DNA of 64,000 nucleotides, taken from positions 62,001 to 126,000 of the forward strand of contig NZ_JABBGJ010000017.1 of assembly GCF_012927345.1 (NCBI RefSeq), given 5' to 3'. Both the position numbers and the translations under genes were made by a program. This DNA comes from Paraburkholderia polaris. Lineage in GTDB: Bacteria; Pseudomonadota; Gammaproteobacteria; Burkholderiales; Burkholderiaceae. Below, piece after piece: positions 23,892 through 33,216 of this stretch (within the stretch, counting starts at the first letter, position 1; each line of letters opens with the position of its first letter). The notes below the pieces were generated by a model that did not search any database, was not told where the DNA came from, and saw only the letters and a program-made list of their open reading frames with translations.

Positions 23892-26360
23892 ATGAAATTC
23901 CGGACATGCCAGAGTGGCTCGGCCAGCATGCGGTGCCGCTTCCTCGCCGCATTCATGTTGTTACTGGTGGCGTTTGGTGCAAACGCGACCGACTGCTTCA
24001 CGCTGTACTCAAATTCGGGCGCAACGCCCGGTACCAAGTCCTGCCGCCTCGACGTGGTCAGCAATACACCCGGTGGCATGGGGAACTATGCGTGCATCAA
24101 CGACATCGCGCAGATCGACCAATGGTGTTCCGTTCCTGCGACGGATGAGCCAGAACAAAGCTGTCCGGTAGCCGATCCGGTTTATCCCGGCAATGGCGCG
24201 GTCACGCTGACGGAAGCGGATTTCGTCAGCGGCGACGATATTCCGATGCCGTTCACGCGCACCTATCGCTCCAAACCACTTGCGAAGAATGCGATCTCGA
24301 TGGGACCGGTCTGGTTCCATAGCTGGCAGCGCAGCCTGGACCTCGCAAGTGCGAGCAGCGGCAGTTCATCAAAGGTTATTGCGTATCGCGCGAATGGTGA
24401 GCCTGTCACGTTCAACTGGTCGGCGGGCACTTGGCGCACGGCTGGCTTTACTGGTCTCGCACTCGCGCAGAACGCGTCCGGCTGGACGCTTACTGATCTT
24501 CAGACGGAGACAGTCGAGTCGTACTCGGCGCAAGGGGTCCTGCTGTCGGAGGAGACGAAGACCCGGTTTATCCGCACGGCAACCTACGATGCATCGGGCC
24601 TGTTAACCGCCATCACTCAGCATGCTGCCGGCACGGACGCGAACAAAGACATTACGCTTCGACTCGACTATGACGACAAGCGTCGTCTGTCTCGCCTGAA
24701 CGATCCTTTGGGAAGGATGACGCAGTACGGTTACGACGCGAATGGCAATCTCGTTTCTGTTACGTGGCCGGATGGGTACACGCACCGTTACGCCTATGAA
24801 GATTCCCGGTTCAAGAATGCGCTGACGGGAGAGATCAACGAAGTCGGCACGCGTGTCGCGGCGTGGACTTATGACGCGCAAGGTCGGGCGGTGGCGGTCG
24901 ACCATCCTGACTCTGCACGCAATGTGCAGTTCGCGTATAGCATCGGCTCGACGGTTATTACTGGCAGCAAGCGCACCACCACGTTGAATATGTCGTCGAT
25001 TGGCGGCGTGCTGCGGCCGACCACTAGCACGTCGGCGGCGGGAAATGCGAGCAGCGCATGGGATGCGTCGGGCAATCTGCTGAAAGATTCCGACGCAAGC
25101 GGCGGAACGTCGGAATACAGCTACGACGATGCGGGACGTCCAATCAAGGCGACCGTTAAGCGCGGCTCGGCGACTTCGATATCCACGATTCGCTATGCCG
25201 ATGCGACGAGCCTGCGTCCGTCGATGATTGCGTCGCCGAACCTCATTCAGTCATTCGTCTACGACGCTCGCGGCAACACGACAGGCATCGCCGAGACGCC
25301 GACGAGCGACGCGACCGGAATCCAGGGCTTCGATGCACCGAAGCCTGAAGGCGCCGTGACGACGGCCTACGGCATGACGTACGACGCGACGAATCGGCTG
25401 TCGTTTGCCCAGCAACTCGCCGCTGGGAAGGTCGTTGCTCAATGGGTCGTGACGCGTGATGCGACCGGGAATGTATTTTCAATCTATCCCGTGGAGCAAG
25501 ACGTCGCCAGTGAGGCGATTTCGCGCGATGCCGCTCACCGGATCGAGTACGGCTACAACCCGACCGGCGACTATTTCCTGCGCTACGACCGGCGTGGACG
25601 AATCGACCTCTTCAAGTTTCAGGAGGATGCAAGTCCTGCGAACGGTGGTGTCCGGCGCATTTTAAAAGTCAGGTTCACGTATTCGCCCGATGGTCAGGTC
25701 GTGTCACGTACGGGCACGGTTGCCAGAAACGGCAGTCTGCTCGACCTGAACGACGGTACGGATATTCCGGTCGGCGACGAGGAAATCAATCAGTGGATTG
25801 ATAACTACAACTATGGGGACTCGCCTATAGCGCCACCGGCAAATCTTCAGGGCGCACGTCGGCTTCTCGGTGCTTCTTCGCTTTCGACTTCGACTGTTTG
25901 TGGTGGTTGCCATTTTTCGGCGGGGCTGATTGACGGCGCGGCACGGGGAATCGTGATTGTCTGGCGACTCGTCAATAATCCGGCTGTCAAATACGGCATC
26001 AGTCAAGGCGCAAGGAAAGCGGCGGAGAACTGGGACCGTATCAAGCAGATGTGCAAGCCCGCGGCTGAGACGGAGGTGGATGGGATTCCGCCGGGGCGGA
26101 TTACGTCGGAATACACTGATATCACGGTGGGGGGTAGTATTCGCAACATCCGAACTGATGTAGGCAAGGCGGAATTCGAAGCTAACCTTGTAGAGAGCGG
26201 CTATGTGAAGACTCTTAGTAAGGATGGCAGAGCAGATATTTTTTCAAAGGATGGGGCCCGTTACACCGTCCGGGAAGATTCCAATGCAGGATATCCTACC
26301 GCTGAGTATGTTCCCCCCGGCGCACCGCGCGGCACAATTAAGATACGACTTCCAAAATGA
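23892..26360 (+). CDS. Sec-exported RHS-repeat protein with variable C-terminal toxin tip
   Basis: The 822-residue product starts at ATG 23892 after the ribosome site aagggag. A signal peptide is followed by predicted cleavage after GANA (residue 32). A Cys-containing segment follows, then a DUF6531-like region (CPVADPVYPGNGAVTLTEADF, about 91-111, continuing FTRTYRS). YD/RHS repeats fill about 230-640, for example YDANGNLVSVTWPDG. The usual RHS-associated core ending in DPxGL is not present. A CGGC motif and a hydrophobic helix (about 670-700) precede a C-terminal tip from about residue 729 (VDGIPPGRITSEY). The tip is AT-richer and matches no family I can name. The stop overlaps the next gene by ATGA. 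No VgrG, PAAR or type VI genes are nearby. Confidence 0.8.
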   Translation: MKFRTCQSGSASMRCRFLAAFMLLLVAFGANATDCFTLYSNSGATPGTKSCRLDVVSNTPGGMGNYACINDIAQIDQWCSVPATDEPEQSCPVADPVYPGNGAVTLTEADFVSGDDIPMPFTRTYRSKPLAKNAISMGPVWFHSWQRSLDLASASSGSSSKVIAYRANGEPVTFNWSAGTWRTAGFTGLALAQNASGWTLTDLQTETVESYSAQGVLLSEETKTRFIRTATYDASGLLTAITQHAAGTDANKDITLRLDYDDKRRLSRLNDPLGRMTQYGYDANGNLVSVTWPDGYTHRYAYEDSRFKNALTGEINEVGTRVAAWTYDAQGRAVAVDHPDSARNVQFAYSIGSTVITGSKRTTTLNMSSIGGVLRPTTSTSAAGNASSAWDASGNLLKDSDASGGTSEYSYDDAGRPIKATVKRGSATSISTIRYADATSLRPSMIASPNLIQSFVYDARGNTTGIAETPTSDATGIQGFDAPKPEGAVTTAYGMTYDATNRLSFAQQLAAGKVVAQWVVTRDATGNVFSIYPVEQDVASEAISRDAAHRIEYGYNPTGDYFLRYDRRGRIDLFKFQEDASPANGGVRRILKVRFTYSPDGQVVSRTGTVARNGSLLDLNDGTDIPVGDEEINQWIDNYNYGDSPIAPPANLQGARRLLGASSLSTSTVCGGCHFSAGLIDGAARGIVIVWRLVNNPAVKYGISQGARKAAENWDRIKQMCKPAAETEVDGIPPGRITSEYTDITVGGSIRNIRTDVGKAEFEANLVESGYVKTLSKDGRADIFSKDGARYTVREDSNAGYPTAEYVPPGAPRGTIKIRLPK

Positions 26361-26872
26361 GCGATATTGACTTTATTAGTGATTCTGCGACGTTCTTGCC
26401 GCTGTGGGAGCGTGCGAATGCAAGTACGAAAGCACTGGTCAACATTCCGTCGACGGACTTGCTTTATTTCGATGCCGTCGATATATCAACTCAAAAATTC
26501 TTCGATCTTGTTCGAGCCATGCTTGCCTTCAAGGGCGCGGGGGATTTTGCCTCGCTAGTACTGAAGCCGGATCCGTTTGGTTACTTTCACTTTCATTTTG
26601 GCAAGTATCCTGGTTTTGTGCATCGTGCTGAACACACCGATGATGACTTCTTTGAGTCATGGCAAAAGGATCCTGGCGACAGCCCGGCGGACTGTCTTTG
26701 GGCCAACTCAGAACGATATGCTGTGTTGCCGATCCCTGGAGATTGGTTCGTGTATGCGGACAGAAAATGGGAGATGGGCGTGTTATCGGGCCCTCCGGAA
26801 ATTCTTTCGTTTGCCCGCAATTTCTATCCATTTTTTGTTGATCCGGGGGAAGGGTTCAAGATGGTTGAATAG
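26357..26872 (+). CDS. Presumptive immunity protein of the RHS tip
   Basis: The 171-residue acidic soluble protein starts inside the rhs stop (ATGA overlap), the normal place for the immunity gene of a polymorphic toxin. It has conserved-looking blocks FLPLWERANA, LYFDAVDIST, KPDPFGYFHFHFGKYPGF, DPGDSPAD and DWFVYADRKWEMG. A close relative is encoded just downstream at 27066. I do not recognise a named immunity family. Function is inferred only from position and from the paired arrangement. A hairpin terminator follows. Confidence 0.68.
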   Translation: MSDIDFISDSATFLPLWERANASTKALVNIPSTDLLYFDAVDISTQKFFDLVRAMLAFKGAGDFASLVLKPDPFGYFHFHFGKYPGFVHRAEHTDDDFFESWQKDPGDSPADCLWANSERYAVLPIPGDWFVYADRKWEMGVLSGPPEILSFARNFYPFFVDPGEGFKMVE

Positions 26873-26903
26873 AACTATAGATACAGGCTGTCGTCAGCAA
26901 GCC

Positions 26904-26927
26904 AAAAGGCGCGATTGTCGCGCCTTT
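26904..26927 (+). terminator. Terminator after first immunity gene
   Basis: A 9-bp stem (26905-26913 with 26919-26927) closes a 5-nt loop and ends in TTT. The flanking sequence resembles that at 27590-27643 after the second immunity gene, so gene and terminator appear to have been duplicated together. Confidence 0.78.
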
Positions 26928-26954
26928 ATGCGAGCCGTCAAAAAGAGTGGATAC

Positions 26955-27069
26955 AGGTGGATGAGACTCCGCTGGAGCGGATCACATCCGGTAATACATT
27001 GATATCGCCGTGGGTCGTGGGCGGCAGATCAGCTTGATTAAAAATTCGTTTTGGATGGGAAAAAAATGA
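26955..27069 (+). pseudogene. Decayed remnant of a second RHS toxin tip
   Basis: From 26955 the DNA matches the start of the current rhs tip (from 26074): by eye about 46 of 56 bases agree, including the codons for VD-x-x-P and RITS. Two extra bases near 26990 break the frame. After that shift the frame reads YIDIAVGRGRQIS and on to a TGA at 27067-27069, compared with YTDITVGG in the intact gene. That TGA overlaps the ATG of the second immunity gene in the same ATGA arrangement as the live pair. Most of the displaced toxin domain is missing, so this is a scar and not a functional gene. Confidence 0.7.
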
Positions 27070-27590
27070 ATCGACAAAAAGGCAACTTTCTAAACAATCT
27101 GGAAGATTTCTTGCCGTTATGGGATCGCGCGAATGCGGCGATCCAGACTTTGGCCCACTCTGCGCGGACCGAACCGACGCTTTATTTCGACTCGATCGAT
27201 ATCTCTACCCCGACATTTTTCTTCTTTATTCGTGCGCTCCTGGCGTTCGAGGGCGCGGATACTTTCGTCGTACTTGCCCTCCGTCCGGATCCGTTCACCT
27301 ATTTCCATCACCATTTCAAAAAATATCCAGCTTTCTTCGTTGGCCCTGAGCACAGTGTCGACGACTACTTCGCATTTTTAAATGCTGATCCGGGCGACAG
27401 CTTGGCGGACGCGTTGGCGAGCAACGCACAACGCTATGCGATTTTGCCGATCAATGGGAGCTGGTTCGTGTATGGGAATTGGAGCAAGGAAATGAGCGCC
27501 CTAACCGGACCGCTCGATGTTCTCAAGTTCAGTCGCGGGCACTATCCTTTCTTCCTTTACCCAGGTCCGAATATTCAGATAGTCGACTAG
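27066..27590 (+). CDS. Orphan presumptive immunity protein, paralogue of 26357-26872
   Basis: The 174-residue protein matches the first immunity candidate along its length, with roughly half of positions identical by eye: FLPLWDRANA, LYFDSIDIST, RPDPFTYFHHHFKKYPAF, DPGDSLAD and SWFVYGNWSKEMS. ATG 27066 is chosen; a TTG at 27051 in the same frame is possible. It follows a broken toxin tip, so it is now an orphan immunity gene, probably kept for protection against relatives carrying the lost toxin. It has its own terminator. Confidence 0.68.
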   Translation: MNRQKGNFLNNLEDFLPLWDRANAAIQTLAHSARTEPTLYFDSIDISTPTFFFFIRALLAFEGADTFVVLALRPDPFTYFHHHFKKYPAFFVGPEHSVDDYFAFLNADPGDSLADALASNAQRYAILPINGSWFVYGNWSKEMSALTGPLDVLKFSRGHYPFFLYPGPNIQIVD

Positions 27591-27620
27591 AGCTAGATAC
27601 AAGCTGCTATGGACAAGCTA

Positions 27621-27643
27621 GAAGGCGCGGTTGCCGCGCCTTC
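27621..27643 (+). terminator. Terminator after second immunity gene
   Basis: A perfect 10-bp stem (27621-27630 with 27634-27643) with a 3-nt loop is followed by T-rich sequence. It resembles the hairpin at 26904-26927. Confidence 0.78.
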
Positions 27644-27729
27644 TTCTGATGCGGCGTAGAACTGCTACCTGTCACTACGTGGCGGCGGCAGCCCGTTTCC
27701 TACCTGCAGCAATTCCACCCGCCGCATAC

Positions 27730-30700
27730 TCATTCCGCCGCGCCCGGCGCCAATACCTCACGGCTACCGTTAATCCCCATCGCAGACACCAAACCCGCCG
27801 TCTCCATCTGCTCGACAAGCCGCGCCGCGCGGTTATAGCCGATGCGTAATTGCCGCTGCACCGACGAGATCGACGCACGCCGCGTGCGCACCACGAAGGC
27901 CACCGCTTCGTCATAAAGCGGATCGGCTTCGGCATCTGGCGAATCGCCGAACAGATCGGGCGACGCGCCCTCGGTGGCCGGCCCGTCGAGAATGCCTTCC
28001 TCGTATTGCGGTTCGCCGAACTGCTTCAGATACTCGACGATCCGATGCACTTCCTCATCGGCGACAAACGCGCCGTGCACACGCTGCGGGTAACCCGTGC
28101 CTGGCGGCAGGAACAGCATGTCGCCCTGGCCGAGCAGCGATTCGGCGCCCATCTGATCGAGAATCGTGCGCGAGTCGATTTTCGACGATACCTGGAACGC
28201 CACGCGCGTCGGAATGTTCGCCTTGATGAGGCCGGTGATCACGTCCACCGACGGACGCTGCGTCGCCAGAATCAGGTGAATGCCGGCGGCGCGCGCCTTC
28301 TGCGCGAGACGCGCGATCAGCTCTTCGATCTTCTTGCCCGCGACCATCATCAGGTCGGCCAGCTCGTCGATCACGACGACGATCAGCGGCAGCGGCGCGA
28401 GCGGCTCGGGTGCTTCCGGCGTCAGCGAGAACGGGTTGCCGAGCTTTTTGCCCTTGGCTTCCGTATCGCGAATCTTCTGGTTGAAGCCGGCCAGGTTGCG
28501 CACGCCGACCGCGGACATGAGCCGATAGCGCTTTTCCATTTCGCCGACGCACCAGTTCAGCGCGTTGGCCGCCAGCTTCATATCGGTGACGACCGGCGCG
28601 AGCAGATGCGGGATGCCTTCGTACACCGACAGTTCCAGCATCTTCGGGTCAATCATGATGAGCCGCACTTCTTCGGGCGTCGCCTTGTACAGCAGCGAGC
28701 AGATCATCGCGTTGATCGCCACGGACTTGCCCGAACCCGTCGTGCCTGCAACCAGCATGTGCGGCGCTTTCGCCAGATCGGCGACCACCGGATGGCCGGT
28801 GATGTCCTTGCCCATCGCCAGCGTCAACTGCGAATGCGAGTTCTGGTAGACGCTTGCTTCGAGAATTTCGGACAAACGGATCGTCTGCCGCTTGGCATTC
28901 GGTAACTCGAGACCCATGCAGGTCTTGCCGGGAATCGTCTCGACCACGCGAATCGATGTGAGACCGAGGCCGCGCGATAAGTCCTTCATCAGGCCGACGA
29001 TCTGACTGCCACGCACGCCGAGCGCCGGCTCGACTTCGAAGCGCGTGATGACCGGGCCGGCCGAATGGCCGACCACAGTGACCGGCACCTTGAATTCCTG
29101 CAGCCGCTGCTCGATCAGCAGACCGGTTTCGATGAGCTTTTCTTCTGAAACGGGTTCGACGTCGGTGTCGGCACACGCGAGCAGATCGAGCGTCGGCAAC
29201 TCGACCATCGATGCCGCGGGTGCGCGGAATTCGAAGCCGTTGGCCGGGCTGTGGCCGCGCAGCGGCGTGCGCTGGACTGCGGGTTCGGCGGGTTCCGCTG
29301 GCTCGGCGGATTCGGCGGACTCGGGCGAAGATTCGGTTGCGAGGTAGGCTGCAGACGGTGCGGTGTGGGTGGCGGGAATGCTCGGTGCGGCCGTTGTGCC
29401 TGGTACGCTCGGTGCTGCCTGTGCTGCCTGTGCTGCCTGTGCTGCCGGTGCTGCCGGTGCTGCCGGTCCGCTCGGTGCGTAAGCCAGCCCGCGGGCGGCT
29501 TCGTCGACGACGGCGGCAGCGGTTACCGGAGCGGCCTGAACCGCGAAACGCGGGAAGCGAACCACGTTCGACGCGTGCGATATGCTGCTCTGCAGCTCTA
29601 CTGCGGCGACGGTCGAAGCGTCCGAGGCGGCTGACGAGTTCAAATCGTCCGATACGTCCGATACGTCCGATACGTCCGATAGGGCAGGGGTGTCCGTCGT
29701 TTCCGCTTCGACTGGCGCGGCTGCTTCGCTCGCGCTCGCGACGTGCCATGGCGGCGTGGCGTGATGCATCGGCACGAGCGTCGCGGTGTGCGCGTGCGTG
29801 GGGGTGATCTGCGCAACGTGCGTCGTTGTGTCCTGCGACGGTGCGGCGGTCGAGCTGGACGACTGCACTTCTTCGGCGCGCATTTCGCTAACGTGCGCTA
29901 CGACCGCTTTATCAGCAGTAGTAGCCCCATTCGACGCTGCAATTTGTGAATACGCTGAAGGCTGATCAAAGGGCTGCCCCTGCTCAGTGCGCAAAGTTTC
30001 GGCACGCGCTGCTTCTGCGGGAACGGCGCTGTTGGCGACATCCGATGCTGCCACCTGTGACGGCACCGCAGCCTGATTGATCGGCTGCTCGCGTTCAGCG
30101 GGTGCGTTTGCATTGCTGTCGCTCTGATTCGGGAATTGCGTCGGTTCGTCTTCAACAAATGTTGACACGTCCGTTTGCGCGCCGCTCGCTTCCAACTGGG
30201 CTGCAAAGATTTGAAACGGTGTGGGCGTGGGTACCGGTGCTGCATACTGCTTGGCTGGTGCTGGTGCTGGTGCTGGTGCTGGTGCTGGTGCTGGTGCTGG
30301 TGCTGGTGCTGGTGCTGGTGCTGGTGCCGCCTCTGCCTGTGCGGGTGCTTCTGCCTGTGCGGGTGCCTCTGCCTGTGCCGGTGCCTCTGCCTGTGCCGGT
30401 GCCTCTGCCTGTGCCGATGCCTCTGCCTGTGCCTGTGCTTCTGCCTCCGCCGGTGCTTCTGCTCGTGCCGATGCCTGTGCTTGTACTGATGCCGATGTCT
30501 CCGCTGGCGCCGATGCTTTTGCAAGTGTCGATGGCAATGCGGATGTGGGCGCCGCTGCGGCGACCAACGGTGTCTGGATGATCGGCGGCTCAATCGGCCA
30601 TTGAACGACGGGCTCGATGCTTTTCTCGATCGGCGCCTCGAATGCGGCTTCCATCCGCGGCGGTTCAACTGGCGGCTGCGCTTCAACCGCCCGCTGCGCT

Positions 30701-32286
30701 GACGTATGAGTCGGCGCAGCTTCGGCTTCGTTCTGCGAAGGCATGCTGGCGCCCGGGACTGCGGCCTGTTCAATCTCGCTTACACGCGACGAAGCCAAGC
30801 CCGAGTGCCCAGCCTCGACCGGTGGCTCGGTGCTCAACGGAGTCGTCGTGGCCATCGTGTTGTCTGCGCCGCTGCTGCGCGCGAGGCTGACGCCGGCGAT
30901 ATCGGTCCAGCGTGCGGCGTTTTCCGCGATGCTGCGAAGCGTCTCCTGGACGCTGGCGGGCGGCGTGACCTTTTGCGCTGTGGCCATCGGTCGCGTATAG
31001 CTGGGTGCCGGCGCACTGAACGATGCAGGGCGCCGCGTGGGCTGCGCCGGCGTGATGTTGGTGTTCGCGCGCGAAGCGGGCGGGAATGGCTGCTGGGCCG
31101 CCGTGGAGCGACTTCCTTGGAATCCTCCAGCGGCTGAACCTTGGGTAGTCGACGGACGGCCTGCGCTAGCCGGGGCGTTCATCGCCGATCCGGCTGTCGA
31201 ACCCGGTGCCATCCGCGCTGCCGCCATGGCGTGCGCCGCCTGTGTCGTCTGTGCCGCAGCAGCCGAAGTGGCGACTGCATCCGCGAAACCGGCACCACCC
31301 ATCATGCCCGAGCCAGCCGCCGGCGATCCCACCCGACGTTGCTCGCCAGCCGAGCGTCGACCAACCTGCGATGCGCCATCGCGAGCCAGAGTCGCTGTCG
31401 CTCCTGATCCCGCAGTCGAACCGGCTACAGTTGTGGTCGCGCGCGGCGCGGTTGCCGGCTCACGCAGCCATCCGGCCGGCGCAACCGGCTCGGCCGGCAT
31501 CCATGCAGCCCTGTCCGTGTTCAGCGAGTGCGGCTGTGTTGGCGTCTGCGCCTGCATAGGCACTGGCCGCGGCGGCTGGCGCGGCGGCGTCCCGGCGGAT
31601 GTACGCAGCACCGGCTCCGCTTGGGCAGCCTGACTGCGCGTCTTCACTGCGCCGGTGCGCCAATTCGCCCCGGCGCCGCGCGCCGTTGCGTCCCTGGTCG
31701 TCGCTGCGCCAGCTGCGCCTGTTGCACCAGCCGCACCGCCAGCCGCAGCCGCAACACGGCCACTCGCCGGCGGCCGCCAGACGGTCGGGCGCGCATAACG
31801 TCCATTGCTTTTTGGCGCCATCGTATTGGTGGACGGCGACACGTGCGACGGCAAACCGTCATCGACGCTGCGATGGCGGCGCGCTTCCTCGTCGCGTTTG
31901 GCAAGGCCGCGTGACAGGCCGAGGCCGAATGCCCCATCGGCCCACACGGCGACGTCGCGCCAGCGGAAGTCGACCAGCCAGGGCAGGCTGATCACGAGCA
32001 GGGCGAGCGCCGCGAGCGGCGTGCCGATATGGCCGAGCAGATGACCGAAGCCCGCCGCCAGCGCATGGCCGAAGCCATTCACGCCGGCCGCGCCGATCAG
32101 CGACGCCTCCAGCGTGCAGCTCGCCAGCATCACGCAGACGAAGCCGAGCCAAAGGCGGATCGTGCCGGGGCCGCGCAAACCTGCGCCGCCCGGCAGCACC
32201 GACTTCACGAGGCGCCACAAAAGAGGAATAAACCAGACGGCTGACCCGCCGAACCAGCCGAAAACTACCGTGTGCATACTAGACAT
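27730..32286 (-). CDS. ftsK: FtsK/SpoIIIE DNA translocase with very long linker
   Basis: FtsK pumps chromosomal DNA at the septum and activates dimer resolution. This version is about 1518 residues. Three hydrophobic segments occupy the first 115 residues; usual FtsK has four. A linker of roughly 850 residues is rich in Ala, Pro, Gln and Glu and is full of short repeats. The motor has Walker A GTTGSGKS, Walker B VVVIDELADLMM, and GLIKANIPTRVAFQVSSKIDSR in its later part. A C-terminal winged-helix gamma domain (RRASISSVQRQLRIGYNRA) should read KOPS sites. The frame opens with a TTG at 32307; ATG 32286 or 32277 is more likely, without a clear ribosome site. Confidence 0.9.
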   Translation of the reverse strand: MSSMHTVVFGWFGGSAVWFIPLLWRLVKSVLPGGAGLRGPGTIRLWLGFVCVMLASCTLEASLIGAAGVNGFGHALAAGFGHLLGHIGTPLAALALLVISLPWLVDFRWRDVAVWADGAFGLGLSRGLAKRDEEARRHRSVDDGLPSHVSPSTNTMAPKSNGRYARPTVWRPPASGRVAAAAGGAAGATGAAGAATTRDATARGAGANWRTGAVKTRSQAAQAEPVLRTSAGTPPRQPPRPVPMQAQTPTQPHSLNTDRAAWMPAEPVAPAGWLREPATAPRATTTVAGSTAGSGATATLARDGASQVGRRSAGEQRRVGSPAAGSGMMGGAGFADAVATSAAAAQTTQAAHAMAAARMAPGSTAGSAMNAPASAGRPSTTQGSAAGGFQGSRSTAAQQPFPPASRANTNITPAQPTRRPASFSAPAPSYTRPMATAQKVTPPASVQETLRSIAENAARWTDIAGVSLARSSGADNTMATTTPLSTEPPVEAGHSGLASSRVSEIEQAAVPGASMPSQNEAEAAPTHTSAQRAVEAQPPVEPPRMEAAFEAPIEKSIEPVVQWPIEPPIIQTPLVAAAAPTSALPSTLAKASAPAETSASVQAQASARAEAPAEAEAQAQAEASAQAEAPAQAEAPAQAEAPAQAEAPAQAEAAPAPAPAPAPAPAPAPAPAPAPAPAKQYAAPVPTPTPFQIFAAQLEASGAQTDVSTFVEDEPTQFPNQSDSNANAPAEREQPINQAAVPSQVAASDVANSAVPAEAARAETLRTEQGQPFDQPSAYSQIAASNGATTADKAVVAHVSEMRAEEVQSSSSTAAPSQDTTTHVAQITPTHAHTATLVPMHHATPPWHVASASEAAAPVEAETTDTPALSDVSDVSDVSDDLNSSAASDASTVAAVELQSSISHASNVVRFPRFAVQAAPVTAAAVVDEAARGLAYAPSGPAAPAAPAAQAAQAAQAAPSVPGTTAAPSIPATHTAPSAAYLATESSPESAESAEPAEPAEPAVQRTPLRGHSPANGFEFRAPAASMVELPTLDLLACADTDVEPVSEEKLIETGLLIEQRLQEFKVPVTVVGHSAGPVITRFEVEPALGVRGSQIVGLMKDLSRGLGLTSIRVVETIPGKTCMGLELPNAKRQTIRLSEILEASVYQNSHSQLTLAMGKDITGHPVVADLAKAPHMLVAGTTGSGKSVAINAMICSLLYKATPEEVRLIMIDPKMLELSVYEGIPHLLAPVVTDMKLAANALNWCVGEMEKRYRLMSAVGVRNLAGFNQKIRDTEAKGKKLGNPFSLTPEAPEPLAPLPLIVVVIDELADLMMVAGKKIEELIARLAQKARAAGIHLILATQRPSVDVITGLIKANIPTRVAFQVSSKIDSRTILDQMGAESLLGQGDMLFLPPGTGYPQRVHGAFVADEEVHRIVEYLKQFGEPQYEEGILDGPATEGASPDLFGDSPDAEADPLYDEAVAFVVRTRRASISSVQRQLRIGYNRAARLVEQMETAGLVSAMGINGSREVLAPGAAE
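30257..30328 (-). repeat. Hexamer array in the ftsK linker (Ala-Pro)
   Basis: Eleven tandem copies of GGTGCT and one variant encode an Ala-Pro run in FtsK on the minus strand. The lack of synonymous change suggests recent expansion or slippage. Confidence 0.9.
30332..30457 (-). repeat. 18-bp repeat array in the ftsK linker
   Basis: Seven 18-bp units occur in register from 30332. The consensus encodes the hexapeptide AQAEAP with slight variation. Shorter 9-bp repeats also occur in the same gene near 29410-29460 (Gln-Ala-Ala) and 29645-29680 (Ser-Asp-Val). Confidence 0.88.
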
Positions 32287-32399
32287 CAACAAATGACGGA
32301 CGCGCAAGAACGCAATCCGTCGAGTTTAACCGGCGAAGCGCGATGCTTCGAAGGCAGACACAAGTATGCTTGCGTCAAATGGAACGATCCGCGTACTAA

Positions 32400-32939
32400 T
32401 CACTTGACGCTGCGGTCGAACGTGAGCGTGTCGCCGTTATCGAGCACGAGTTGCATCTGCTGCGGCGCACGCATCTGCACGCCGGTGCGGTCGATGTGCG
32501 TCAGCGCGTCGAGATACGAACCTTCGATCTGTCCGCCCGGCGTCATGCATGCCATGCGCGTGCCACCCAGGGTGCCGAAGCTCAGCTTGCCGTCTTTCAG
32601 CGCATACGAGCCCATGTAGCGGTTGCAGCCGGAAAAGCCGCTGGCGTGGCGCTGACCTTTGTCGGTGGAGAGTACGAGCGTGATCGGCGCGCCCTGATCG
32701 GCAGACGGAATCGCGCGTGCTGTGCCGTCGGCCTGTTTCCACCCGCTGAGTACCCAACTGGTGTCGTCGAGCAACTGGGTCGCGGCCGGGTTGAACGGAT
32801 CGGGAGGTGCGGCTTCCGAGTCGAGATGCTTCGGCATGGCGCACGCGCTGCAGAGCGCGGCGACGCTCAACGCGGCGATGGCCGTGCGCGCATAAGGGAT
32901 GAAGCGCGCAACACCTCGCGCGGAGGAGCTTTGGAGCAT
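32400..32939 (-). CDS. META-domain (HslJ-like) envelope protein
   Basis: The 179-residue product begins MLQSSSARG at ATG 32939, after a gagga ribosome site. A signal sequence ends in AALCSAC, which may be a lipoprotein cleavage site with Cys at -3 making it non-canonical. Residues about 70-175 form a META domain: LDDTSWVLSGWKQADG, GFSGCNRYMGSYALKDGKLSFG and the MACM segment are typical. META proteins such as HslJ are linked to heat or antibiotic (novobiocin) resistance, but their biochemical role is not known. The frame to 33137 is longer but unconserved. Confidence 0.8.
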   Translation of the reverse strand: MLQSSSARGVARFIPYARTAIAALSVAALCSACAMPKHLDSEAAPPDPFNPAATQLLDDTSWVLSGWKQADGTARAIPSADQGAPITLVLSTDKGQRHASGFSGCNRYMGSYALKDGKLSFGTLGGTRMACMTPGGQIEGSYLDALTHIDRTGVQMRAPQQMQLVLDNGDTLTFDRSVK

Positions 32940-33216
32940 GGCGTCATTCCTCTTCAAACTGGCGAAGGCGTAAGGGTAACGCACTAAGCTCGCCGCACGC
33001 GAGCGCAACGGCGTGAGAGCGGACTTAAACACGTGCGTCGCAGCGTGCGCCGCAGCGCCCTCTGCGCGCCTTACGTACGGATAGCAACGCGGACCCGGCG
33101 AACAAGGCGCGGCGCGGGGCTCACGACATCGGCGCATCGGGTGCGGTTCGGGGTGCGCATGTTAACATCGTGTTCTACCCAATCCCACTCTCATCCGACT
33201 TTTATCTGGAGACCCC

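Noticed and set aside
23196..27643. Prophage or integrative element
   Set aside because: No integrase, transposase, tRNA target or flanking att repeats were seen.
30102..30604. CRISPR-like regular repeats
   Set aside because: Units are contiguous with no unique spacers and encode the FtsK linker.
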